A stretch of 64,000 nt of DNA from Hirudo medicinalis (GCA_011800805.1 MPNW01000006.1:255270-319269); one strand, 5' to 3'; shown: positions 47,625 to 61,420, counted from the first letter of the stretch. Translations and numbers: made by a program. Notes: generated from the sequence alone by a model not told the origin.

Positions 47625-50600
47625 ATGGATTCAATTTGTGTTAAAGAAGGATGGCTTTTGAAATGGACCAACTACTGGAGACGTTACAAAAAGCGATACG
47701 TAAAAATTGTGAGGGAACAACTGCACATTTACAAGTTAGTGCAATCCTGTCGAAATTTATTTAAATACCTATTGGATTTTCCTTCAAATTCTTTAGACGC
47801 GACAAAAGCGGTGTCGATATTGTCCTGAAAAGCCGCTTCGACATCTGCGACTTGCTTATTCACTCTGGCGCTGGACCAAGTTTTGTTGTGAGCGATGGTT
47901 TAAAAACAGTGCTGTTCAAAGCTCAGAGCGTTGATGAAAAGGAAGGTTGGCTCTCCGCTCTGAGAATCGCAAAAGCAAAAGCAATCTCCCGTCATGAAGC
48001 TGGTACACCACTGTAATGACGCTTATAAATCGCTAGAAAATTACTTTCACAAAATGGATGTAATTTGAATCAGTTTTAATTCTATTACATATTTTTTTTA
48101 AATTGAAACAAGATGACAGCGAAATGGCCTTCAAAAATGCCGAAATTTCGGAAATGTTGGAAGAGCTTTCTGCAAAGCAGCATGAAATGAAGGTCATTGA
48201 ATCAAATCTTGTGGCTGAAAGAACAGTCTTAGAAGAGTTCTATAGCACTTCACTAAAATCTTCCAGTCAATCTACGTTGACGAACTTTTTTAATTGCGCG
48301 GAAAAAATCATGACATTAACCTCGAAATCGCTCTCAGTAAGTTGATGTTTTGCTGAATTGAGGAATAAATGATCCATTTCGGTCTTTTACAAAACAACAT
48401 TAAATAGCTCAACCATGACTACCTATCGCTTGCCGAGAGGTTTTCTACTTCTTTCAAGTCATTCATCAAGCTTGAAGAATCACAAGTGGAAAAACTAGAA
48501 TTGGTAGTTGAAGAACTGGGAATGGATCAAATAATGCTCGAAGAGACGTTGCGGGGGTCACTTAAAACTGGTAAGGTAAGGTTCAGTGAAGAATAAGCTA
48601 TGTGATTTATATCAAAGTTTGTGTAAATTTAGATTTGTACAGGTTATCTATAGATATTTCCAGTTTTAAGCTATTCGTCATTGTCGATGCCAGCTAAGAA
48701 CGAAATAGTAGAGTTAACTAGGTATTGATATTACAATTGAAATTGTAAATTAAATGTTACCGAAAATGACCTGTAAGAGCGCATCACATCACAACTTTCC
48801 GTTGATACAGTTATCGATGCACTTAGGAAATGAACAGTTGTTAAGATGTTTATTACCTTAGAAGCGGCAAATGAGTTGCTCAGTTTTGCATTATTGGTAG
48901 ATGTGTCAGTTTGATATACAAATCATACAAATATCAGAAATAATTTGTAGGTGTTATGTTTATGCCAAACTTATACTTTTACATGGTGAACTCAAAGAAA
49001 TTACATGTTCATAATCAGAGACCATCGATGATGAAGTTTTCTTTGATGCCACCGACTCCTTCCTCTTCAAGTCAAAAGCTCTGTTAGTCGATAATTATTT
49101 TTATTAAGCAAAATAAATAATATTTTAAACTAAAATCCAATGATCATATTCTCACAACATCACAGCTTATGAAACATAAAATCTATAATTGTAATATTAC
49201 TATTTCAAATTTTCTAAAAAATCAGTCACAGTATATAATTTGATCGCACGATGATTAAATCAGTTTACTTTCGCCTTTTCAGCATTGAGTTGCAAAATGT
49301 CAACAGGTATTCCAGTATTATACGAACTGACAAGCTTCCTGTTTGGACTGAAAAGGTTATGCTTTGTTTTACCATAATTTCAGAAATAAATTGTCATTGC
49401 GTTCATGTTTGACTTAGGACTCACCATCTAGACATAAGATACCCTGCTCCAAGAAGCAGAGGAGAAAGATAATTCCAGATAGACTCAATCAAAACTCGAA
49501 TTGGTGGGAAGTTTTAAAAAATAATATTGGAAAAGACTTGACCAAAATTTCTTTACCAGTTAGTGGTTTTTTTGGAAATCAAACATGTGCCAATATTATT
49601 GTTATTCACGGTCGATTACGCACAGTTGCATTGATTAAGAACTCTTTTGGTCCCATTTGAGCAATTAAGATTAACCACAATTTCATTTTGGAAATGTAAT
49701 ATTACTCACAAATATAAATCCATACTAATAAACTCGTACAGGTCAATTTTGTTGAGCCTTTGTCAATGCTTCAGAAGTTGACCGAAGATCTAGAGTATTC
49801 GTCCTGCCTAGATAAAGCCTGTTTATGCGATGATCCATGGGAAAGATTCGCTTGGGTGGCGGCTTTTGCTGTTTCGGGATATTCTACCACACTCACGCGG
49901 ATTTACAAGCCGTTCAACCCTATTTTGGGTGAAACATTTGAGTGCGATAGAACTGATGAAATGGGATGGAGATCAATAACAGAACAGGTTTTCGATTGAC
50001 AATGACAAATATTTGCAGTCACTTCAGTTATTGCTATAGTCATTATAACGTAATTAAATATTAACCTAATAGTTTTCAATAAAAGCTAGTAGACTCGTGA
50101 AGAAGGCTGCCTAAGTAGTTTTTTTTGTTTTGTTTTTGTTTTGTCTACTCAGATACCTATGAATGGCTGTAACTATTAAGTTAATTTGGCGTCAAAGTAG
50201 TTAATAATTTAATAAAATGTATCTAGAAACTTTGTAGCATTGCGTTTTTTTAAATGCTTTTTTATTATTGAATGATAACTTGAATGTTAAACTACTGAAG
50301 CATTAGTTCTACATGTTTCCACAATGTTTTGTACTCAGTTTAGTATTGTTCAATCTTTTCATTAGTAAGGGATATTTTCAAGAAACGTCACTTTCCTCTA
50401 GGTCAGTCATCATCCTCCTATAGTGGCAATGCACGCTCAGAGCAAAAAGTGGACTTTTTGGCAGGAGCAAAGTGCAACATGTAAATTCAGAGGAAAATAT
50501 TTCCAGGTTATTCCAAAAGGTTACTGCTTCCTTGCTCTTTTAAATTGGCAAATTTAGATATTTGTTATTACGTGAGCGTATTATTATCCGCGTGAGTGTG

Positions 50601-52154
50601 GTAGTTACATGTGGTAGTCATCATGCCGCATATACAAGTATAAGTGAATTTTCTTGGTTTTTCAAGTTTACAGTAAACCGCCTGATCATGTAAAAAAAAT
50701 TAACTAAAATCAATATTAGCATTGAATGTTTCGCAAATGAAAACTTTAAACGTATCATTAGCTAGCTCAATAATCACAGTACAACCGATAGATAAGATAA
50801 GCATAACCATACAAGATTTCATTCAATGCTGCTTTTGATTTTAGGGATAGTTCATCTGGTGCTGAAAGGTTACGGAAATGTTTATACATGGAACAAAGTA
50901 TCGACTACTGTGCACAACATCATTATGGGGCAGCCATGGATTGAGAACCATGGAGAAATGGAGATGATAGACCATTCTACTGGAGTTAAATGCCTCGTGA
51001 AGTACATTCCAACCAGCATGTTTTCCAGAGAAACTGGGCGCAAAGTATATGCGCCTATACTTAACGAGCTTTATGCAATTCAATTTATGTTTTTATGTTT
51101 TCGAATCACCATTGTCGTCCGTTTGCAGACTAAAACAATATTTATTTAATTATTATTTTTATTTGGTGAAATAGGTAACTGGAATGGTATATGATAAAGA
51201 TGGAAACCCAAAGTACGTCATTTCCGGCACGTGGTCGGAGCAAATTGAGGGAGCTGCAGTCATCTCTCAAAAGGGCTCTGACGTCGATAAGCTTGTCTTC
51301 CAAACTGCTCCTCCCAAGATCTTATGGAAATGCACTCAACCTCCGTCAGTAGATCTTTTATGAGTAAACATCTATAGTAAACATTTCAAGCTTATGTTGT
51401 AATCTAAAATTGGGTGATAAAGTTAACCACTGCCCTCATACCTACCTCACCTACAAATACATTAGCCTCTCTTCTGTGAAACTTTGCAACAGAGAATATT
51501 TGAGCAAATGTTACAACTTTACTGAGTTCGCTGTGACCTTGAACGAGCCAGAAGAAGATGTTGCTCCAACAGATAGTAGGAGAAGACCCGATCAGAGGTT
51601 GATGGAAGAAGGCAAATGGGAAGAAGCGAACAAAATCAAAGCGGAGTTGGAGATGATCCAACGTGCCGCTAGGAAAGAACTCGAACTTCAAGTCGAAGGT
51701 TTAAGAATATATTCAAATATTTGACATGAACGAGTTTGAAAGTTATTTTAATTTAATCTAATAGTTTTAATTTAATTAATTAATTTCTTAAAGAAAGTGA
51801 AACTTTAAAAAAATGAAAATTAAATTTATTAAATTTAGATTTAATCCGTAAGTGCAAGTTCATTTCGTTTAAACGATTTAATGAGTTACCCTTGGAGATA
51901 AAAAAATAATGCTGCAATTTAAGTTAATGCCTAGTCTTATTTTAAATTTGATAAATATTCCAGCCGACCCAAATTTCGTTGGTTACTTACCAAAATGGTT
52001 CAGACAGGAGAACAACACGACCATCGACAGACTAACTCATATCTACACTGGAGAGTATTGGGAGTGCAAGGCCGCTAATGATTGGTCCAGGTGTCCTGAC
52101 ATATTTTCTTTGACGAAAATCAATAAGAACGAACAGAACTACCACGAAAATTAA
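47625..52154 (+). CDS. OSBP: Oxysterol-binding protein (OSBP1/2 type)
   Basis: Thirteen exons join in phase: 47625-47734, 47797-48012, 48120-48336, 48408-48575, 49021-49082, 49283-49355, 49418-49558, 49742-49987, 50402-50519, 50845-51044, 51175-51344, 51493-51698, 51964-52154. They give 705 residues. The PH domain starts EGWLLKWTNYWRRYKKRYV and ends GWLSALRIAKAKA. A coiled-coil segment follows. DDEVFFDATDSF is an FFAT-like motif for binding VAP at the ER. The sterol-binding domain has NFVEPLSMLQKLTEDLEY, YKPFNPILGETFE and the signature EQVSHHPP split across 49987/50402. The C-terminus ends ANDWSRCPDIF. Known role: sterol/PI4P exchange at ER-Golgi contacts. It lacks the Gly/Ala-rich head of vertebrate OSBP. 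A small exon between 48576 and 49020 could be missed. Confidence 0.93.
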
Positions 52155-53330
52155 GCGCACCATGATTACTTAAGATATGACGGCATCCTAAAAGTGAAAA
52201 ATAGAAAGATTATATTTATTACCTTTTTACGTTTATTTGTTAAGTGGCGGAATACCATTATGTAAATGTCATTGACAAACTAATTTACTGTAATTGAGTG
52301 ATTGATTTAAAAATTATTCTCCTCGTTGATCGACTGTGCTTCTAAACTGATTAAGTAATTGAATCTCTATTCTTGTCGAATTGAAATTATTGATTTTAAC
52401 ATTATTCATTATTGAAGACGTTAGTTTTCTGTATGTAGAGCTTTATAATTTTATAACTTTATAATTCTAAAGTCTGATATTGGACCTTGATTGATGAAAT
52501 AACTTTTTGAATTCGTTTTTAGTAGGCATAAGAGAGCGCCAGCGTTATTATAGAAAAGGGGTATTTGCTATAATAAATAGGAATAATGAAGTGTGTATGT
52601 AATTTTAATTTCGAGTCATAATAATGTCCAAAAGCTCAGTTAAACCCGATTTGTTATTATTCACCTAAATATTTTGTAAGAAGATTAAATAAAATCTAGT
52701 TAATTACAATCCATTGATTATTCAAAATCCGCTTTCTTGATAATTTGAAAATGCCATATCACCTGATTCTATCTTGGATGCGCAACTCTTGTTTTTCAAG
52801 AGGTGCATTATGAATGAAAACTATGCACAAAAATCATAAGTAAATGTTTAAAATAATATTGGATAAATTTCATAATTTCAAGGACACACTGAGAACATCT
52901 TTACAAATTGTTATGTACATTATAAGTCATCTATATCTAAGTATATCTAAGTATATCTGATATATCTAAGTGATATATCATTGATAATCAATGATATCCC
53001 CGTCCGCAATCCCGTCTTAAATGTTCTTGGAACAGTGATTCAGAAATGGTAGGCATTGACAATCATAGTATTAAGTTTTCATCTATCATTAAATTTTTTG
53101 AGACACTCTAGTTTGCTAAATGTGTCGATTGTAAATGTCATCTGAATTTTAAGATACCTATCTGACATAGAACGGTATGCTTTTGATTGCTATTTGCATG
53201 CTAGCTTGAAAGTGCAGATCGCGCGTCAACGAGGTTGCGCATCAGATGCACCATATATTATGTGCCGATTGTTTGTTCAAGCCAAGAAAAACAATCCGCT
53301 TGATTGTATGGTCCCTTTGTATGGATAAAA
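52155..53330. other. Intergenic region OSBP / protocadherin
   Basis: It holds the OSBP 3' UTR (AATAAA at about 52572 and again near 52687), a short tandem TATATCTAAG array at about 52932-52972, and no gene that I can support. Confidence 0.4.
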
Positions 53331-53339
53331 TCTGCCAGG

Positions 53340-53370
53340 TATATAAAAGCTTAAAATCGACTCTCCAGTT
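53340..53370 (+). promoter_or_regulatory. TATA-box core promoter of protocadherin-like gene
   Basis: TATATAAAAG at 53340-53349 is followed about 25 bp downstream by TCCAGTT (53364-53370), an initiator-like site. The start codon lies 197 bp further on. The spacing fits a focused TATA/Inr promoter. Confidence 0.55.
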
Positions 53371-53566
53371 GCAATAGGGGCTTTAACGCTTATTCAGAAT
53401 AACATGCATGCCCTTGATCGTATTTTGTGCGTTGTTATTTGAAAATAATTTTTGACAATTTATATTATATCCCTAATAATTTGGAAATGCTACATAGTGT
53501 CTGATGCCTCGTTTTGAGTTTATATGAAAAAGATACATTTAATTAGGTTCAAGCCCTTTGCCCTCC

Positions 53567-56500
53567 ATGTTTACCAAATTGATCTTAATGACATGCTTTT
53601 TTGGATGGCCCGAGGCTCTTCGTAATAACATTGAGTTTGTTCATGACGAGCCTGCTACAAACAAAGTTACAGATTACGATGTTACTCTCGAGTATTACAC
53701 CTTAGAGGAGGAGAAAATAAGATACGATCTCGCAAGGAATCAGAAACTTCATGCCCTCATTTCTTCGTTGGTTTTTACACCTTATAAATTCCTTTTTCGC
53801 AAACAAACAAAGATCTTCAAGCTAACTTCCGCAGGAATTCTGTCATCTGTTGGATCCTTGGACAGAGAAAGGTTGTGTGCTTCAGAAGCTTTGTGCCAGA
53901 TCTGTATCGACGTTGGATTGCAAGTGAAAGATATGCCTCTAAAAAATATAACGATTTTAATTATGATAGAAGATATTAACGACCATCCACCAACCTTTGA
54001 AAATCACAGGATGGTGCTCAATGTATCAGAAAACGAAGAACTCGGTTACATAGTGGCTTTGCCATCAGCTAGCGACTCAGATGGGCCAAAATATGGAATA
54101 GACAAATACCAGTTGGAAGAAATAGGAGAAAGATATTTCTTTGATCTCCTGCTTGATTCTGATGAAAATTTGATACTCGATTCATCAACACACCATCTAG
54201 GCTACAGGAACCCAAGGCTGAAGTTAGTTAACAAGTTGGACCGTGAAAATAAAGATCTACACAGACTTAGATTGATTGCATATGATAAAGGAATTCCAAA
54301 TAAGTCCGGAATGTTATTGATTGGTGAGTATATTTTTGTTAACTGTAGGTAATGTTAACCTTTATTTTATTAAATATTAATAGAAATTCAAGTAGAAGAT
54401 GCAAATGATAATTACCCTCAGTTCGAAAGTTCATATTATATTGCTAATTCTATAGAAGAACATTCTAATCCCGTCTCGTCTCTGATACAAGTACGAGCTC
54501 ATGACTTAGACATGGGATATAATGGGGAAGTTTGGTACGATTTCACGAAAGAAACGAAACATGCGTTTGGGCATTTGTTTAGCATTGATTCGATCACAGG
54601 GATTATTTCAAACACTAAAAGCCTGGATTGTGAACTTTTAGGACGAGAAGTCATTTTGGAAGTGATCGCCTACGATATGGCTGATAACTTTTCGTCTCTG
54701 CCCGCTAAAGTGATCGTGAACATAGAGGACATAAATGATCACATGCCTGAGATAATTCATGATATTGCTTGGTATGATTCTGATAAATTCGAATGCTTAT
54801 CTGGCGTTAATGACATGAAAAAGAAAGTTTATCCAATTTTTATCAAAGAAGTTGCAAATACATTTAGAAATCAGACCATACACATTTCATTTTCAGTTAC
54901 TGATAAAGATAATAATTATGATAATGTTGTGTCGTGCCAAATTGTACAGAGCAACATCAAGTCTGGATTTCGATTGGAAAACGTTAATGAAAACGTGTAC
55001 CAACTTTGCTTTCCATGTTATAGTGAAAGTGTTCAAGATTTCGAATCTATGAACATGAATTTGTTCGATCGCGAAATGCAGGACTGTCATTTTGTAGTCA
55101 TTTCCTGCTCCGATACTGACGATAAGATTTCGTTCACATCTGATGTAACGTTTGTCATTTCCCTAGAAGACATTAACGATAACAAGCCAAAATTAGAATT
55201 CCAACAATACCATTTTACCACCACAAGTCGAGCTTTATGCGACGGCGAAGCAATTGGACAATTCAAGAGCATCGATCCAGACGAAAACGACAATGGCAAG
55301 CTTCGTGTTTTCGTTGAAAATTGTGCATGGGTTAATTTTAAAAACTACTCTGAGAATGCTGCAACACTGACCCCTAAGTTAAACGTCAACGATGGAATTT
55401 TACGATTTGTTAAATTTGGAGAAAGGATATCTTGTGAAGAATCTTATTACGGCTTGCATGAATGCATAATTAAAGTTGAAGATTTCGGTCTGCCAAAGCT
55501 TAGTTCTTCATCAAGTGTTTTTATTTTTATCGATCCATCACAGATAACCCCTTTAGATATAACATCTCAGAAATGCTATTCCATGTTTATACGTGAAAAT
55601 CAACCCAGACACACTTTTATCGGAAACATCAGATCCTACTTGAATGTTAATGCCTCTCTGCTAAAAGTATTAAGCTCAGATAATACTGATATCTATTTCG
55701 ACCCTGTGACTGGCAGCATATCTACTCGTATTTCTCTTGATTATGAGTTAAAAAATTGTTATAAATTAAGCATTTTGATGATGGTGAAAAACAATTCTAG
55801 AGAACAACATGATTCTGAGATCAACGTGGACATTCATGTACTTGATGAAAATGACAATTCACCCATTATATTGTATCCTCGTGATAATGACATCATAAAG
55901 GTGTTTCAGATATCCCATGTAGTAAGTTTAGATGTTTGCAACATTGTAGCAGTAGACCACGATGATGGGGAGAACGGAGAAATAGATTTTCAAATTATGC
56001 AGAATGAAAGCTCAAGAGAATTAGAGTTAGTTCTAGGAGTACATTTTAAATTATTACACTTTTGATGATACCTATTGATGACTGATAATAAACATTGATA
56101 TAATGCGCAGGAATTTCTTTCGATTGAATGCTACCACCGGGAAATTGGTTTTCAACTTAATTGAAAGAGCATTTCAGCCCAATTCTAAAGAATTGTCTTA
56201 CCATATCACTGTGATTGCTTGTGATAAAGGCAAGATAAAAAAACAAACGAGGTTTGATTGACTTTTATTGCAATAATGATAATAATAATAAAGATAACAA
56301 TAAGAATCAAATTTGGATATTTTATTTATCATGTCATGGACAATATTTTATATTGTTTCTGTATTTAAATTGCGGCATAGAATTACTGAGGTAAATTTTT
56401 AATTTTACAAGCGGTTCAATTCATTTGTTATTGCCATCAATATTCCTTGAAATCGAGAAATAAAGCTCATGTGTGGATTGACAATTATTTGTTTCACATC

Positions 56501-59037
56501 AGAATTTTGTTTCCGCAGAGTATCTTTCACTATATTGATCAGCTCTAATTCGTCCTCTGAACTTCTTCTGACGTCAGCAAAAAAACTGAATAATTATGAT
56601 CCTACATTGTCTACAAACAATCTGAGTGCAACAGCCATTCTCGTCCTTTCATCCTTGCTTTGTATCACGACACTCGTCGTTTTCATAATATGTTGCGCGG
56701 TTTTCTCCAAAAGAACAGTTACACCTCGGATAGAAAGACCAGCGGAGGAAATGCAAGACAAATCCCACTTTGATGTCAAGCGATCTCTCAATAAGTCGAA
56801 ATTTAGCGATCAACCATCTCAGAAGTTTAATACAATTATTACGTCTAAAGGAGATGTTGGTATTTATTTCATGTATTTGATAATATATATTAAATAAATT
56901 TATTAAATTTTATGATCATTAAATCATTAAATATTAAATTTATGATCAAATTTTATAATCCTTACCAAAAACGTTATTGCATTTAATTATTTTACTTAAG
57001 AAGTTTGCATAATTTTTTTCGTTTGCTGGCTGACCTCTCACTCTGCTTCAAAATCAAAAATCACCTTATTCACACCACAATTCCTCTCATCAGCTCAAAC
57101 TGTTACAGAACCCGAGGCCACAATCACAAATTGACAACCGGCAAANGCAATTCGGCAATTAAACTTCAATCAATACCTCAGATTTAAAGAACTTTAGGAT
57201 GACTTAATTCTTGGGACAAATTAATTTCTAAGCTTTTTCGTGTGCCTTTTGTCTGTTGCTCGAATGTTTTTTTTTGTTTGTTTGTTTACATTTGCTTGGT
57301 CATGTAAGCGGCTGAAAGCCCTTTGACCTCGTGTGAATAAAATAAAATAAATAAAATAAATAATCTTTTGCCGAGTAGATAGCATAATGCGAAACCCAAA
57401 TTAAAGAGAAAAATTAAACTTGACAAAAACAAACTTTCCTTGCGTTTGTAAATGTTCACAATTAACCAAATATTCGTAGTCACGTTTAATAAGAAATCAA
57501 TTTAATAAAATTTGAAAGCTGTAGCTGAAACCATGTGAGTCGTTTGCTAAACCGCTTTTTGACCCCTCTGGCCGAATGAAAATTTGTGGTTTCTGCTAAA
57601 AATTATAATATTTTAGCTAAAATTAAAGTTCCATATGTAAAAGTAACGCCTGCGGGCGTGCAGGTTGGCCGAATGGGTGCATTCGGATTCATTCAGAAGC
57701 ATAAGGCACACAAAAGATGGGCTAAATACATGTAAAAAGACAGTAATAGTTAATTGACTTCAATAGCCAACGAGAAGCACTTCCCAAAATTTATTTGAGT
57801 CTTATACTGAACTTCGAGCTTATTTATGTTTCAATATCATATTTCCCCATGTATAACATGCACCTTCATTTTGGGAACAAGCGCGAAATGGAGAAATGTA
57901 AAATTTACATTGTAAATATAAAATTCTACAACGACTGTATAAGACGCATCCAGTTTTTAGACCATAAATTTTTCGAAATAAAGTGCGTCTCATACATGGG
58001 GAAATACGGAAATACTTTATTTCAACAATAATAACTGATATTTTACTTTAATGTAGTAAAAACTTTCTAGCGACATTTCTTATAAAAATTGCAAAATATT
58101 TCGTTGTCTCTGGATGATGCCTGTTGACTTTAGGCAGTTGCAGATATTGCAAATGTTTTGCGTGTGGATAATCGAGAATCTGCTCCAAAAATAACAGAAC
58201 GGGTGACACTGCTCACTTTTCTAGAACAACATCAAAAACTCTATACTTGCAATGTCACGGTTTATTATTATGTTACGGTTTAAGATTATATGCCACCATT
58301 TGTCGCTCATTAATAAGCGATAAGATGGTATCAAGTGTCACTTTCATATTATTTACTTATTATTTCAAAAATAGTAAAACTTTTAATTACTGGATTGGTA
58401 TAAATTTTTGTAACAAGAATTCTATTATTGTTTCGCTGGCGATTTTTGGTATTAGTTTTATGTTTCAATTTAAATATATAGCTATTAAATTTCGTTTACA
58501 AATTTTGTTTAATCTGCTAGCGGAGGAAATCACTTTCTTTATTTATAATCACATTATATATATTTATAATCTTTATAATCACTTATCTTTTTAAAAAATG
58601 CATTACGTTCTTTAAAAATAATTACCATAGGCGTTAATAAGCATGGAATATCTATTGCTAAGACGTAATCTAAATTTAATTATTTTTAGATGAGTGGCTT
58701 GCTGAAGGAAATTGATCAACGATTTTGCAACTCATCAGTTAATCATCTTACAACGCCTATTATTGTTCACATGAGTTCTAGTGCAAGAGAAAACGATCAC
58801 TGTTTCCAATGCAGCCCAACTTTCTGGACACCTCAAATGGCAAGAACCTCGCTACATCAAAGTTTGTTATAACAGTTTTTGTGTATTCTCAAGCGATTCC
58901 AAAGCCTAATCCGCTTCTTTCCAGATGACATGAGAATGATGCAAAATTTAAATAACTACTGGACACTGCAGAAAAATACGAAGGTTTCGGAAAATAATCG
59001 TTCGTCCGAATTTTTCCAAAACTACTTCCATAATTGA
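53567..59037 (+). CDS. Protocadherin-like transmembrane cadherin
   Basis: Exons 53567-54323, 54384-56025, 56111-56251 and 56519-56855 join in phase. Later exons at 58690-58861 and 58925-59037 also join in phase with each other and end in TGA. At least one tail exon between them (about 57030-57190) is uncertain. A signal peptide begins MFTKLILMTCFFGW. About six to seven extracellular cadherin repeats carry calcium-binding linkers DINDHPPTF, DANDNYPQF, DINDHMPEI, DINDNKPKLEF and DENDNSPI. A single helix follows, SATAILVLSSLLCITTLVVF. The cytoplasmic tail is short, with no visible catenin-binding region, as in protocadherins. Giant exons also fit that class. Role by family: calcium-dependent homophilic adhesion. 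The ATG at 53567 is chosen over the upstream TTG because it begins the signal peptide. An N lies at 57146. Confidence 0.88.
56856..58689. other. Protocadherin cytoplasmic-tail introns
   Basis: A candidate tail exon lies at about 57030-57190; it reads TLLQNQKSPYSHHNSSHQL in one frame and has an N at 57146. A short repeat at 57655-57735 (GATGGGCTAAATACATGTAA) is shared with 5640-5730. Otherwise it is AT-rich and unrecognised. Confidence 0.35.
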
Positions 59038-59563
59038 TAAATCATAAGAAAACCTTGTAAAAAGTTTTTATAAAAAATGCATAACCATAATCAAATACAT
59101 GCACTACGTAGGGGAGCGTTGTTCGTGAACAAATTAAGAAAATGAGAAATGTGTTGTACCGATAACCGAAATCAGAAATAAATTCACGAATTTTTTTTAA
59201 GAGTCTGTTTATTGGTATAAAAAATATAAAAAAAAGCATTTCATGTTCATTTTTGTGAGTCCAATTTCGAACCAGGATGTAATAAGTCAATAAATGAATT
59301 AAATAATTATTACATTTTAATTTAGCATTACTTAATTGTTAAAATCACAGTAGTTCATGATTATTATAATGACATTACTAAAATAACTTCGTTAGACTCT
59401 CATTTACATGTGTTGAAACATCCACTCTAACTCAACAATGATAAATGACCAGTCAACCAATCCATCCATCCAATCATATCATTGTTATCATCAATGTACC
59501 TACTATTAATGACAATCTACCATGTCAAATCCATTGAACCATAAACTATTATGTTGAAACTCA

Positions 59564-59621
59564 CCTGGAATGGCTTTGTTTTGTAAACTTCAAAGGCCAG
59601 CTTCCCGTAATCCAAAATGTA
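59564..59621 (-). CDS. Possible internal exon of an unknown minus-strand gene
   Basis: A minus-strand open stretch reads YILDYGKLAFEVYKTKPF. It is bounded by a pyrimidine-rich acceptor (TTTCTTTTAAG) and a perfect donor CAG|GTGAGT. The peptide looks like real protein, but I do not recognise it. No partner exon is confidently found. Confidence 0.45.
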
Positions 59622-60339
59622 CTTAAAAGAAACAAGATGTGGAGTTTTTAGAATCATAATTTCAAGGAATTAATTTAAAACATTTGTGAGATCATTAAGG
59701 AATGCAATAATTTAAGATCTGCGTTCTAAACGTTCAATTATTGTTTACTGTTAACTTTGGTGCGATAATCCTGGCATAAGCATAAACTAGATGGATATTA
59801 CCCATCCAATGCATCGATCCAATAATCTATATTTTGTTATTTCTGAGCAATTATAAATAATGAATAAAATAATCTACATAAAAAATAAAGTATGTGTCAG
59901 TTCAAGGTCCTTCAATATGCAAAAAATGTAAAATAATCAAAATATGCAAAACCAGAAACAAAATATGTCCTTAGCAACATTAAAAACTTCTCGAATTCAC
60001 AATTCCAGCACCAACGTTATCATCGAGAACTAATAATCACCAAATAACATTAATCAATCTCTAGGTAATTATTATTTCATAAAACAATTATTATAATTGC
60101 TGGGTCTTTCGAACTTGCAAGTTTAAATTTAAAACCTTGGTATGACAATATAAATCTATCCCTTCGTTGAAAGAGCTTTTGATCTGAACAGAACTGAGAA
60201 GTGTGCTCAATACACAATACACATCCTCTTGGGATTTGTTCTGCGCATAACAATAACTAAATAACAATAACTTCTAACTTCATCACCTTAACGCTCTCGC
60301 AATAATTACGCATCTTCTAAATAAATAAGTCAAGACTTT

Positions 60340-60545
60340 CTTTTAACTGCTCTAGGCCCTCGATTTATTAAAAAATCTTCTAAGGAGCTACATTTTAAAA
60401 GAAAGAATTGAACGAGCGAGCGTGCTTATAAAGACAGCGGTGGGGTGGACAAAATGGCGAGCCAGCATGGAAAATTAAGGTTAATGTCGACATCTGGCGA
60501 TCTGGCAATTGTGGTATTCAAGCGAATAAACAATTTTTAAAATTA
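60340..60545. repeat. Block B repeat, copy 1
   Basis: Matches 61210-61420 for about 200 bp (CCCTCGATTTATTA, AAGGAGCTACATTTTAAA, GAGCGAGCG, GACATCTGG, ATCTGGCAAT). Shorter relatives occur at 61059-61100, 61733-61770 and 63505-63545. It lies left of the first telomeric tract. Confidence 0.85.
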
Positions 60546-60667
60546 GCTTATAACCTGATAATCGAGGAACAAATGAAACTTGAATTTTAGCGGATGCATG
60601 AAAAAGCAAATCAATCGCATAAAACCAGTTTAGTACACTCGATAAACAGCACAAAAAAATTAATAAC

Positions 60668-60862
60668 TTTCAAATAAATTAAATTGTCCATTCTTTGAAT
60701 TGCCGGCAACGCGATCTTGATAGTAGTCGTCTTCAGCGGAGAGCGAGTAGTGATGATAGTCGTCATCAGCTGACACCTCTGTTCTGGCCCCGGGCGTGTG
60801 CGCCTTCGTTTGTTCCGTGTCCGTCTCCTTGTCCGTGTCCAGGCTGCTGCTCTCTTATTTAT
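60668..60862 (-). other. GC-rich minus-strand segment with possible coding frame
   Basis: This island is much more GC-rich than its neighbourhood. One minus frame reads SADDDYHHYSLSAEDDYYQD and ends FNLFESY at a TAA; a second frame is Arg-rich. Either the last exon of a gene cut by the repeat array or a repeat component. It lies directly next to the TTAGGG tract at 60895. Confidence 0.3.
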
Positions 60863-60894
60863 CTTCGAATTACGCAATTATTAGCGATGGTACC

Positions 60895-60918
60895 GGGTTA
60901 GGGTTAGGGTTAGGGTTA
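60895..60918 (+). repeat. Interstitial telomeric repeat (four GGGTTA units)
   Basis: Four perfect tandem units follow GATGGTACC. Further short or degenerate tracts lie at 61104-61120, 61146-61157, 61602-61610, 62095-62104, 62206-62246 and 63372-63381. Confidence 0.95.
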
Positions 60919-61209
60919 AAAAATTGCAACAAGCGCCTTAACGCTCTTACACTTTCGCTGCTAACTCCAAGGACAACTGCCCACTGCCCCAAAATCATCG
61001 AGCGTGCAGATAAAATTCAGATATAACTCACTTGATTTTTGAATGTTTTTTTATCCGGCTCTAGGCCCTCGATTTCAAATAAAATCTTCGATGGAGCGAA
61101 CATGGGTTAAGGTTAGGCTTAGAAATAGATAAAATCCTTATACGAGGGTTAGGGTTAGAAAATTATGCAGTAAAATAAATTACTCTTACTATTAATTACG
61201 AAAATTCTA

Positions 61210-61420
61210 TATTAATAAGTCAAGTCTTCCATCTAACTGCTCTGGCCTTCGATTTATTACAAATCTTCAAGGAGCTACATTTTAAATGGAAGAAATGAGC
61301 GAGCGAGCACGCTTTATAAAGAACGGCGGGGTAGACAACGAGCCAACAGGGAACATTAAGATTGATGCGACATCTGGTAATCTGGCAATGTGACAGGAAA
61401 CAATGTTTAAAATCAGTTAT
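61210..61420. repeat. Block B repeat, copy 2
   Basis: Second long copy of block B, with many substitutions and small indels relative to 60340-60545. It begins about 50 bp to the right of the two-unit telomeric tract at 61146. Confidence 0.85.

Noticed and set aside
52921..52998. TATATCTAAG array as a regulatory site
   Set aside because: Short AT-rich tandem repeat with no evidence of function.
60460..60540. Small plus-strand ORF starting MASQHGKLRLM
   Set aside because: Lies in block B; the homologous copy at 61320-61420 does not keep the frame.
60796..61026. Plus-strand ORF containing repeated Gly-Leu from TTAGGG
   Set aside because: Runs through the telomeric tract and a GC-rich island; the opposite strand has the better coding look.
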